Below, piece after piece: positions 33,660 through 44,500 of a stretch of DNA of 51,035 bases (position 1 is the stretch's first letter; each line of letters opens with the position of its first letter). A program made the position numbers and the translations under genes. This stretch comes from Helochares maculicollis (Eukaryota; Arthropoda; Insecta; Coleoptera; Hydrophilidae): positions 1-51,035 of the forward strand of contig JAWQRO010000172.1 in assembly GCA_033557835.1 (NCBI GenBank). The letters run 5' to 3'. A model generated the notes under the pieces. The model was not told the DNA's origin. It worked only from the letters and a program-made list of their open reading frames with translations, and ran no database searches.

Positions 33660-34130
33660 TAATATTTTACTTTATGCCCTTTATATCTGCAAAAACATTA
33701 TATAAAATAGATGCCTTCACCAACACAGTTCATTTTTCTTCTTGACAATGTCCTATCACACGGTAAAAACAGTTCATGATGCAAAAACATTATATAAAAT
33801 AGATGCCTCCGGCAACACAGTTCATTTTTCTTCTTGACAATGTCCCAACACATGGTAAAAACAGTTCATGATGCTATGTAAGCATTCAACTGGGAAAAAA
33901 CCTCATGCCACTTAGTCACCAGATTTGGCCTCTGTCGATTACAACTATTATGTTTCATTAGTTCAAGCACTGGCTGAGCACGGCTTTAGTTTTTACAAAG
34001 ATGTGACAAAATGGTTTAATGAATGTTTCGGGGCAAAAGGGAAACATTTTTACTAGCGTAATATTCAGAAATTACTGGAGAAATGGGAAAATGGTATATC
34101 CAATGTTTTAAATAAGATGATATATTGGCT
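33660..34130 (+). mobile_element. Mariner C-terminal relic with internal 92-bp duplication
   Basis: Plus-strand pieces read FIFLLDNVPTHGK (cf. LLHDNARPH), then SPDLASVDYNYYVSLVQALAEHGFSFYKDVTKWFNECF, the mariner C-terminus with its third Asp position altered (VDY). LLEKWENGI follows near the end. Two direct 92-bp copies (33689-33780 and 33781-33872) repeat the first block. Confidence 0.78.
33689..33872. repeat. 92-bp direct tandem duplication inside a mariner relic
   Basis: GCAAAAACATTATATAAAAT starts at 33689 and again at 33781, and both copies run to CAGTTCATGAT with only a few differences (for example CTTCACC/CTCCGGC, TATCACAC/CAACACAT). The duplication is relatively recent. Confidence 0.95.
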
Positions 34131-34474
34131 TTCTTAATTCATTAATTACAATTAAAAAATAGTTTTGAGGCTGGCCAGAATTTTGAACATATTGCTTTAT
34201 TTAATAATAAATAATTTTTACCAACCATAATTTCATATAAAAATACGCTATTTAATACGAAATAAAAACTTAATCGCGTTAAAACATTTCAGACTGGAAT
34301 TAAAAAATTGAAATAAGCAAATCCTGAAAATTTCAGTTTTAGCATGATAAAGTTTTAAATATTTACTATAACGTTTAAGAATGGGAAATTTCTCTGTTCC
34401 TAACAGTTACAAGCAGCTTCAAGTTTATCTACTAACATTATATGGACGAAGCAACCAAATATAAATAAAAATGT

Positions 34475-34480
34475 TTTATT
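34475..34480 (-). promoter_or_regulatory. Poly(A) signal of CA-D
   Basis: AATAAA on the minus strand, about 65 bp beyond the CA-D stop codon. Confidence 0.55.
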
Positions 34481-34544
34481 ATTTTGATTTTGTGTACATG
34501 TGATTTACCATATCACTAAAGCTGTTACAACAATTCGATAAAAC

Positions 34545-35693
34545 TTAAAAATCCGTGCAAAAGAAAAGTTGTCTCCCGTTTAAAGGATGCGTATGCCTAT
34601 AATTATTTTCCATATGGTGATTTCCCCTGGCAATATTCCTAAATGCTTCTAGTTGAGCTTCGGAAACGCGTAACGCTATTGTTGGTATTATCCAAATGAC
34701 ACATTCCTCATAACCAGGCTTAGTGAGGCTACCACTATAAGTATAGTAATTGTTGGAGAAGGTAGGAAAAAATTTCTGTAAAGGAAAACGGGCAATTTCT
34801 ACCTTTTTCTGCTCTTTGATTTCCGCAGCCTTTTCGGCAATATACTTCAAGCAATGGTTATCATCGTCATTGAGGACGAAAAAAAATCCAATGACTGTTA
34901 TTCCATCATAAGTATGTCGCGCCTCATCAATACCTAAGTCTTCTCTTCTAAAAACGAAGTGGACTTCCATTGGAAAACTAGCGCCATAATATGTATGGTC
35001 GCTTCCTTTACTGTTGTCCATGCCCCAATGAAAATGAAACTCATGAAGAACATATGGCTGTAGCAATGGTCCGTAGCTTATTGTTGGAATATTTTCAAAA
35101 ACTCCAGAAACTTTAACAGTTTCTCCATTATCTTCAGCTACCAAAGATTTTGGGACTAGATTAAAGTAAGACAACTTTAGTGTTTTAAACCGAACTAAAA
35201 TAACATTGTTGTCTAAGTTTATAGGAGACTGTCGATCTTTAGGGTTCGCTTCAACCATCGCAGTTGGGTTTTTCACAGGGAGAGATTTAGGCGGTAAATT
35301 TAGAAAATTCTCAAGCTTCACATCCCTTATATTGTCTACCTTAGTCAAAATGTTAATATCAATGAACTCCGGTTGCCTTGCTGATTTGTTGCATTTTCCT
35401 AATTTTTGGCCATCTTTATTCTCCACGACGTCAACAGGATCATCAACGTAAGTACAATCAAACAATGGACTACTGGACAATTCTATTGTTCTCAAAGACA
35501 AATCAGTACTAATTTTAGTGTAATTTTCGATTGCTGCATCATTGTCTGCGCTGTCTTTAAAATTCGAATTTTCCTCAACTACATCCAATTTTAAAGATTC
35601 TATGGATGTGACTTCTTCCGCTTCATTGGAATAAGCTGCATGGTGAGCTGTTACACTGTTAACAAATGACACTTTCTTATCAAAATGATCCAT
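34545..35693 (-). CDS. Intronless alpha-carbonic anhydrase with long acidic N-terminal extension (CA-D)
   Basis: Single-exon frame of 382 aa. An in-frame TAA two codons before the ATG supports this start. Residues 1-150 are an acidic, Ser/Asn/Asp-rich extension with no signal peptide and no recognised domain. The CA domain spans about 153-382: RQSPINL, EFHFHWGMDNSKGSDHTYY, PMEVHFVF, GSLTKPGYEECVIWIIP, PLNGRQLFFCTDF. Zinc ligands are H220, H222 and H245, and Thr199 is T324. Glu106 of the Thr199-Glu106 pair is Asp (D232). Catalysis is possible but may be reduced. Without a signal peptide it should be cytosolic unless an unseen upstream exon supplies one. It may have arisen by retroposition from a spliced CA transcript. 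Confidence 0.85.
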   Translation of the reverse strand: MDHFDKKVSFVNSVTAHHAAYSNEAEEVTSIESLKLDVVEENSNFKDSADNDAAIENYTKISTDLSLRTIELSSSPLFDCTYVDDPVDVVENKDGQKLGKCNKSARQPEFIDINILTKVDNIRDVKLENFLNLPPKSLPVKNPTAMVEANPKDRQSPINLDNNVILVRFKTLKLSYFNLVPKSLVAEDNGETVKVSGVFENIPTISYGPLLQPYVLHEFHFHWGMDNSKGSDHTYYGASFPMEVHFVFRREDLGIDEARHTYDGITVIGFFFVLNDDDNHCLKYIAEKAAEIKEQKKVEIARFPLQKFFPTFSNNYYTYSGSLTKPGYEECVIWIIPTIALRVSEAQLEAFRNIARGNHHMENNYRHTHPLNGRQLFFCTDF

Positions 35694-38108
35694 ATATTAT
35701 TGGTTTGAGGTCAAAAAACTCTTGAAATTTTGTACGACATGTCTGATTGACCGCCGTTGCTTTTGTATGGCATAGTTTTTCTTTTTTATCTTAGTTTGAA
35801 AGAAGATTACTAAGTTTCAAATTATGGACTCCTAATTTTCAATGTTCTATGAATTGTACTATTATTTATGTTGGCAAAAATTTCAATGTTAAGTTTCAAT
35901 ACGTTACATTCATTTTAATTGCATCAACTTGATGATTAAAAAGGGGTTCTCATCTGGAAAAGTTTATTTTAAGTGAAGAATTTTTATGTCCGACCACAAC
36001 ACATTAATATATTCAAGGCGCAGAGAAGACATTTTAAACGAGAAATGGCTATTAAATTTGTTTTAAAATATATGAATTGTTTGCAAGGATTAACAAAGAG
36101 AAAAATAATATAATGAGTGTATCTAAAGGTATTCAGAACTGTATAATATGCATTTTGAATACAAGGAATGCCGAAAAATAAACAACAACTTGTTCGTGTG
36201 GTCTCGATTGTACCCACAATGAAATTTTCCCGGAAAGAATGCTATCCCTAGATTTACCAAATTATGTTAAACAACGTGTGCTTATCAAGCTTCTGAAACA
36301 ATTAAATTGTGCCTACCATGTATCTAAAAGAATAAACAGGTTTTCTGTTAAATTGGAGAAAAAATTGTGAATTAAGCGATTCGATGATTAATTCATTTAG
36401 TCGCCAGGCCATGGCACTTACAGCAGTTGCGAATTTTTACCAAGTTAATGATATGCATAGAATTTGCTGTGCACAAATATCCTTAATTGTTAACTTAAAG
36501 AATTAGCTAAAGCTATACAAAGAAAATGAAACAAAAAATATTGAAGAATGTATCCCCGGAATAATTTGCCATCTGAATCTGAATCTGAATAGTGCATTCA
36601 GATAGTACCATCAAAGATTTTATTCTATGTATATATTTTCATTATTTGCGCTTATCAATTAAGTTACATTTTGATGTATTGAACTCCATAAACCGTTTTG
36701 AGTGACACAATATAAAGACAGGCCGAAAATTATTGTAGCCTTTGTCAGGGCAATAGTTTTTCTAAAAACCAAATCATGAGCTAAGGTTTTGAGCAAAAGT
36801 ACACCGATTTAGTTTTCAATTAAAGCAAGTTAACAACAGTTTTGAATCTGGATATGATGAAATATTTTTCTATATGCAGTCTACATATATACATAAGTCT
36901 AGATAAAATGGTTTTGCACTTTAACAATATATGTTATTTGTTTGTCATTTTTAGCAAGATAATAAGATGCTCAATAAACGTATAAGCTACAGTAGAACAA
37001 AAATAGTAGCAATTCTTTCTCAACCTAGTTCAGCTTTTTTAACGTAATGAATAACCTTTAATTTTCGAACATTTCACTAAAGTTTTATTCCACAATCGCT
37101 CAGTTTTTGTAAAGAAACTTCCAAGAAGCTTATAAATTCTGTTTGCCGTGGTATCAAGCAAGAAAAAGAAATTTAAGGGTATAAAAGAGAAAATTAATAG
37201 ATAATTGTAAAGCTTGTCAAAGTTGTAATATTATAAGATTACTTTAAGCCTGAAAATGTATCAAATTACAACAACAATTTTATCATGAAACTAGGATGAT
37301 ATAAACATGATTTTAAAGAACATTGATTTGCAAATAAATTCATTGTAACCAACAACAAGTCTGCATCAGATTATGAAGACATTGATATAAAAGGTTAATT
37401 TTCAGGAAATGATGTGATGGGGCGTTAATGAGATTTCGACCTTAATTTTAATGTGACAAGAAACATTCTAAATTTACTACTAAAACTAAATAAAATTTCT
37501 AGTGCATAAATATGATTGTAATTTGATACAATAACATATGAAGTGTATTTTATAAAGGAACGCGGAAGCTGTTTAAATATGAGTAATTTTATTTAGTAAT
37601 TTATGCCCCAAAGGCAAACACCAGTAATGTAGATTTCAAAAAGAGCTGAAATATTTAATATTTCATGTTTGGTTTATAATACATCTCTGGAGCAGATGAT
37701 AAAACATCTTGAAATTGTGATAAACATCAAGAAAAAGTGCACGGCAAAATAATTTACGAGAACAAGTGTAACTACTGATGATTTAGCCAAAAGTAATGTA
37801 TAGAAAAAGATATATTTTTCAAAATTTTACGCAATCAAAGATACTGACTATTGCTAATAATTTATTTAATGGCAAAAACTAAAATTAACCTATAAATTTT
37901 GTTAAATATTGTTGTAAAAATTAGTCAAATAGCAAAATGAATTCCTTTTTGTGCAAAATGTAATCAAGCATAAACATAAACCTTTCTTTGACGACTTCTA
38001 GCATAGAGTCTGGTTATCTAAGCAATAAAGTGTAAATAAGTGATTATGTTAATGTACGCTATGTACGAAAGAGGATAAATCTTAGAAAATAGAGGCTTTC
38101 AGAAAAAC
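35694..38108. other. Intergenic, no gene seen
   Basis: Stop-dense AT-rich DNA between CA-D and the CPAP3-like gene. The frame 35984-36217 (-) has no motif. A minus-strand AATAAA at 38114-38109 may end the CPAP3-like transcript. Confidence 0.55.
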
Positions 38109-38529
38109 TTTTATTTTTTTAAAAACTTAAATATAATACCACTTTTAATTAATATAATTATTCATGTAATAATACATAAGGAAATCAACACATAAAGAAC
38201 AAAGAAACGATGCAATGAAACAAAACTTAATACTGGCACTTGAAACAAAACAAAAATAGGCGATTTGAAACGAAAGGATCTCTTGGAATGTATTTATGTT
38301 TATGAGATTTTTAAGTTCTTTTCTAAAATTATTTTGTATATATATTTCGTTTGCTATTTCTCAACTGAAATTTTAGCACCAATTAAACCAATGAAGTAGA
38401 ATATACTGTTGTAAATGAGATTCTTTGGATAGGATACCAACGTGTTCGCGTTTCGGAGCTGATTATCGAAGTTTTGAATGTTTCATTAAAAGAAAGAATA
38501 ATAAGTTAGGACTAAGCTTAGCTTTTCCC

Positions 38530-41500
38530 TCAGTTTCTTGGCCTGTTTTTGGCTGGTATTGGTATTGCGCCAGGTGGTAAATTGGCAAACGGTCTTTCGT
38601 TGTTATTGTTGTTGTTATTGTTGCCGTTTTGTTGTTTGTGATTCTGAGGGATGTTCTGCTCGCCATCTTCTTCGATTGGTACTGCTGGGGTAGTGGGAAC
38701 ATCGCAATCTTCAGTTGGAGGAACTACGCATCTTAAGGAACGTCTATCGAAGACTAGCATAGCAGGACATCTTTGAAGCCTCGGGTAACCCCCCTGGCAT
38801 TGCCAGTACCTGTTACAAGATTTGCCGAGAGGAACGTTGCCATTGGCGTCGTCGTTGCAAAGAGCTAAAACATTGCATTATTTAGCAAGAAAAACAAACA
38901 TAGCTCTGTTCAATTAAGTTATTCTATGCTATCTCATTAGAATTGCAATAGAAATGCAATCGATTTGTATTTTAAAGTTAATAGTAATCGATAGAAATTT
39001 TGCAAGAAGACAACCCGTCTTAGCAAATAAATAATCAAGTTTTAAATAATTGCATATATACTTGATATACACTTACGATGCTTCTGACAGCCATCTACAT
39101 TTTCAGGCCAATCACAAGAGTGGGATCGTTCATTGTAAAGAAGACCTCCAATGCATAATTGTTCAGTAGCTGTGCCGTTCCAGCAAGTCCAATATCTAGT
39201 GCAGGAAGTTTCATGTCCGAAAATACCATAGAGCCAATCGCAATGATCTGTGCCTATTGGTGGGTCTGAAAACATTAAATGGTATAAAGAAGCGGCTCAG
39301 TAAACAAAATACTAAGAGTAGAGCATACTTACTTGCTTGCTGTTTGCCTTCACAATAATTTGATCTCCAAGGGTAGTCGCAGCCTTCTGTAACTCCTCTG
39401 TTTTTGCCAGCAAACACCAAGCCATTTGGACAGTCATACAGCTCTGGCTGGCCATTGACGCATTCCCAGTATCTATCACAATATGTTTCATCTCCTACTA
39501 CCCTTGACTTTGTTTGGCATGGGTCTTCTTGATTTCCTTTGGGCTTTTGTGATAAAGCTGATCCTGAAAGTACAAAAAATGTTACTGGCTTGTTCATTTC
39601 ATGAGGGGTTTTGGGATATTTTGCAAATTATGTACCAAGTAAATTTGACAATATCTCTAGATTTTAACAATCATTATAGCCAACAAGGCTTTAAATCGCC
39701 GATTTCAAAAACGTTCTTAAGCATTACTGAAGTATTGAATGATTTTCTTTACCACAAACATGTCTAGGTTGGAAGAATCGGTAGTCAATTATCGTTGACA
39801 GAAAATTGCCGGTTTCCGTTTATATAATTTGAGTAGTGTGTTGTAGCAATGTCTTGTAAAAGAATTTAGCTATCTCTACTAGTCATTTTCAACTATATGA
39901 TCTTAATTTCCTACATCATTTCCAATTTGTTGCAGTAGATACCCGTTGTAATCCATTAATCAGGACTGTAGTGGATAATGGTAACAGTAAACTCCCATAA
40001 AATAGAACTAGCTTTTGTATTTATTATTCGGTGTATTAGGGTAGAATTAAAAGCTTGAAAGCAACTTCTTTTCATGTAGAATTGATGTGAAAATCACCGA
40101 TTTATCTTTTTACCTAATGATATTTTTAAACTTTCATATACTATTTGAGATTTGTACGCTTGTACTAATTTGTAGCTCGCCAATCTCCATCTCGGTTATA
40201 GGCATTCTATAAGACATGCTTATAGCAGGAACAAAACTTGTCAAACTCATTATTGTCACGACATATCTACAAGATATTGCGTCGGCGAGGACATTCTTAT
40301 TCGAATCATCGTGATTTTACAAAAATTGGTCCAACTCAAACGATTCGGCTCAAACTAGGCATTGGAAGAAGTAATGATGTATGACAAAAATCAAGAACTG
40401 TTAAAGTCAGAACAATCTCTCCATTTTTGCAAATACATCAACCCTCTCAATTTATTTGTTGTGTATGTATAAGCTGTCCGTGTCCGTAGATATGTTTATA
40501 AACATCAGGAGCTTGGTTTGGTTTATATTCAGTGATAATCCGCATTTTTCGCTGGCCTCTACTACCTAGTTAACCAGCGTCCTTATATTTAGTGTGATTT
40601 CGGCCTTAATAATTATCATTAAAGTGATGCCCTGTACCTGATGAAAGTCGCATCCTTATCTTATTTACTCTATTTTAACTGCTGCTTAATGTTCTATTTG
40701 TATTAATCATAAACCAAATTTGAATTGCTACTCTGAGGTATTCTAGTTGCTCAAGAAGCAACCGGACTTACAAATGAGTCTTCCAATTCTACCGATTGAG
40801 TTAGCCGCCCGTAGCTGGATTACTTGTAAAAACTTTCGAATGTTCATAAATATTATATAATCGAGAATATTTATACATTTCATGTCTCGTATATTCAAGA
40901 CTGTATTAAAAGGCCTGGAATTTTAGGTACTGCGAGTAGAGTCGAATGCATTTACGGCGATGAATCTAAGTATAATAGTACCAAGAATAAAATAAACAAA
41001 GTAAAATTTCATTTAGTGCCAAATAAGCTGCGCCTGTTTGGTATTCCCGTGACGCGCTCATCTATCATGGAGCAAAAATGCCTAAAAACACTTAAAACGT
41101 ATTATAAGGGCTTATAAACATTATTTGTTGAATTCCTGCTCCGTACATCAATTTTCCTAAAATTATTATACAAATCACCCTTTTGTGCCTATGCATGTAG
41201 TATATATAAATGTTGACAGCAGACACCTAAGACTTTTAAGGTGTATTTTTGATTAAAAACTTATTTTATTTGGATTATAATTTGTAAGTAAATTTGTACA
41301 ATTTTCAATGACTGCCGTTTTTTTCTATTGCATCTCTTTTCAGATATCTTTCCCTGGTTATTATCCGTTAAGCCCCAGAATATTCCCAAAACTCGTCGAT
41401 GTACCTATAATTCAAACACTTCTTCTCTTTTACCTCATGAGCCTGATTTCCAGCTCTAAGATTCATAAACCTATTTTCATCTTAATAAAGGCATTTCTCG

Positions 41501-44500
41501 CTTTTCAACACCCATGCTAATTTACTCAAAGATTTTTTTATCTAAACGAAAGCGTTTCTCAACTAACTCCTCAGAGAAATCTCTGTTCTCTGAAAATTCT
41601 GTCCGTATTCATGACTGGTGTCTACTAAATTGTAAACTATCATCAATAAGTTATAAACATTTTTACATGATGCTATTCATTGTAATACAGATTTCAGGCG
41701 ATTTTAGTATTTCTGCCCACTTAAATGATAAGACCAAACATGTTTTCATCTTTTTCTTGCACATATGATATGGCAATTACAAGAAGGGTTTTAGTTTCCA
41801 GTGAGACATATCCCACTTCTAAAAGAAGCACAGTATGTGTATAAAATTACTATGCTACTGTATTAACTAATATACTAATTTTTTACACTTAAGCAGTTTT
41901 GATTGTATTACGGACAAACATTTTATTAGAAAATGTTTGTTCTAGAAAAAAACCTATTTAATTCTCATTCCAAAATATTCTATCTGGTTTCATTTTATGG
42001 ACAAATAGAAAAGACAAAAAATATATATTCTACACAGAGTAAATTAAGCCTTAAAAAGGGCAACAATAAAGCGAGTTTTAGCTCTATACTAGCAAGTTAT
42101 GAAAGTAAAAACAGAAATTGTTCCGTCCGAATATGCTCTACTTTCAAAGTTTTGCAAGGATTGTTGTTGTCCTTACCGGTAGCATCATTAATCTCCTATA
42201 TAGAGGACTAAAAATCAACGTTCTGAAACAATAATAGACTTGCTACTGTTTACTTGTTATTTATTCAAAACGCGATTTGACACGTTATAGGTAGATAGAA
42301 TCGCAACGCAGCCATAATTTCGTAATAAACTGTATATGTTCTTATTTAACACTCTAACTCAAGCACAATTATAATCATTACAATAAAATATGTAGGTAAG
42401 GAGAGAAATTTTTTGTAATGTAGGCAGTGGCAACGGGTTAAACAAACGATTTTGCAGTGATATCTAATTAAGTTTCATAACTCGTTAGAATATAATCAGC
42501 CTTTGTTTTTAATTGTTAGGTAAGTTATACAGAAATTTAGCAGGCTGACAGCTGAGTAACTGTGGCACCAAAAACGAAGAGAAAGCTCTAAAAGTTTAAT
42601 ATCCACGTTTATTGCTAAATAGTGCGTTTGTAAAAATAAACGTAGAAATAAGAATTCATAATGGTAATTACATTAAAAATAGCAAATCGAAGATCTGGAC
42701 TATAATTTAAAAATAATTATAAAGAAAAAACTCTCTATGCATGCTAGGTCGTCACCAGGAATGCTCGTGCATATTTTGCATTACATTTCGGTTTGAATGC
42801 CAGGAGTCAAAGTTGAAAGTAAAAGCATTTACGCAATGCAACGTTAGCCGTTTAGGCGGGGCTCATTCTTGATTCTTTTGCTGTTCAACAGCTCCAGGCC
42901 ATCACGGAACCACCACCTTCCTGTTACTTACGTGATGGCAGCTTGCTGTGTTGATTTTATCCTTGTTTGTGTACTTGCTACTATTGCTTTGTATCATTAT
43001 TGGCATCCTGTTGGGAGGTCTGTCTTTTGGGTCGTAAGAGCAAAAGCGACTTCAGTCCGATTATATTAACCGAAATTCGCATTGAAGCGAAGCGTGATTT
43101 TGCAAGGTCGTCTAATAACTACTTACTATGCACGCAATTGCATGACGAAATTAACAGTTATGCATAGGTGTGAAGTTTTTATGTATTCGCACTTAAGCAG
43201 TGCGGACATTGATAAATGGCCGTTAACTCACTTAATTTGATTAACCGCTTGTCTGGGATTTGACCACTATGGAATTACCACCTTGGTATTATCACAGTGG
43301 TATTACCTAGCGATAAACCAGAAACCAGGATGGTAATTAATCAAAATCAAGAGTTGAGAAATGTAGGCCGGCCACTTTATGAACGAAATTTCCAATAAGC
43401 GAAGCATTCATTAAACTTTTACTGATTCCGAATAATTAATTCAAACATCATCATCTTACGTAATAATTCGGTAAATACATAATTTAATTTGCACTTACAT
43501 AAAGATAAACAAATCCCCTCGTCCACTGACCCTATTTTTAACGGTTCAAATTGAGAAAACGACAAATATTGGCTACTTAAGCTCGGCGGTATTACATAAA
43601 AACAGGTAATTTTATGACAGTGCGCTTCTGGCTATTTACGGCTATTGGAAAATGTTAACGCATCTCTTTTTCTACGACCTAGCTAGAGATTATCGTTTTG
43701 TAATTAGCTTATTTGATACGTTCAGTTCCGCGTATGCTTCATAACGTGCAGCTTTTTTTCTTCATTTGAGATGTCCACCTTGTTCTATAAGATTCAATCT
43801 AACTATTATACTACAACTTCTTATAATTTCACTCTTGATCGTTTTTACCGTAAAACTTTAAATTAATCGAGTATTTCACACACTTGTACTTTATATCTTA
43901 TGACTTGTCAACGTTACATTTATTTAATTCTATAATTGAAAATTAACGAGCGATAACCAGACAAAGACTTTTTCAAATACTAAATCTACGTGGAGCAGTA
44001 ATTAATCTGAAATTTTAGTACTTTCTTGTTTTTCATGTTCGTCAACACTTTCATTCTAGCCTAATTCAAATTTTTGTAATGATTTTCTGTCTGATTCATA
44101 TTTTAAGTATCTTAAACTCCAAATTCAAATTTTATGAGTGATAATGTCTCAAATGCTTTACTTGAAGCAAGCCGTTAAAATACTCGTAACAACAAACCAC
44201 ATACAGTGTGCCTATATATCCCCAAAGTTAAATATTTTACGAATTATAGTCGTATGCCAAACATCTCTCAGAAATATCCCCTGGAAACCCAAGCAGTACC
44301 TTCTCTATATAATTTTTTAAAACAGCTAAAAATCTAATGAAATTTCAGAAACAGTCTCTAAAAGTACCATGAATAAAATACTTGATCTAAAACTAAAATA
44401 ATAGACTGTGGTAGAAGGAGCTATGAAAGGCCCAAACACCAATAAAAGTTTGTGGAAGCATTAACCAATACTGGCAATGACTTTGCTAATCACTTCAGTT

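Noticed and set aside
41308..42211. Three plus-strand frames inside the CPAP3-like intron
   Set aside because: Composition follows local AT content, with no domain and no splice partners.
42869..43167. Overlapping plus-strand frames with hydrophobic stretches
   Set aside because: Two overlapping frames of equal length in a locally GC-richer patch. No start context, motif or continuation.
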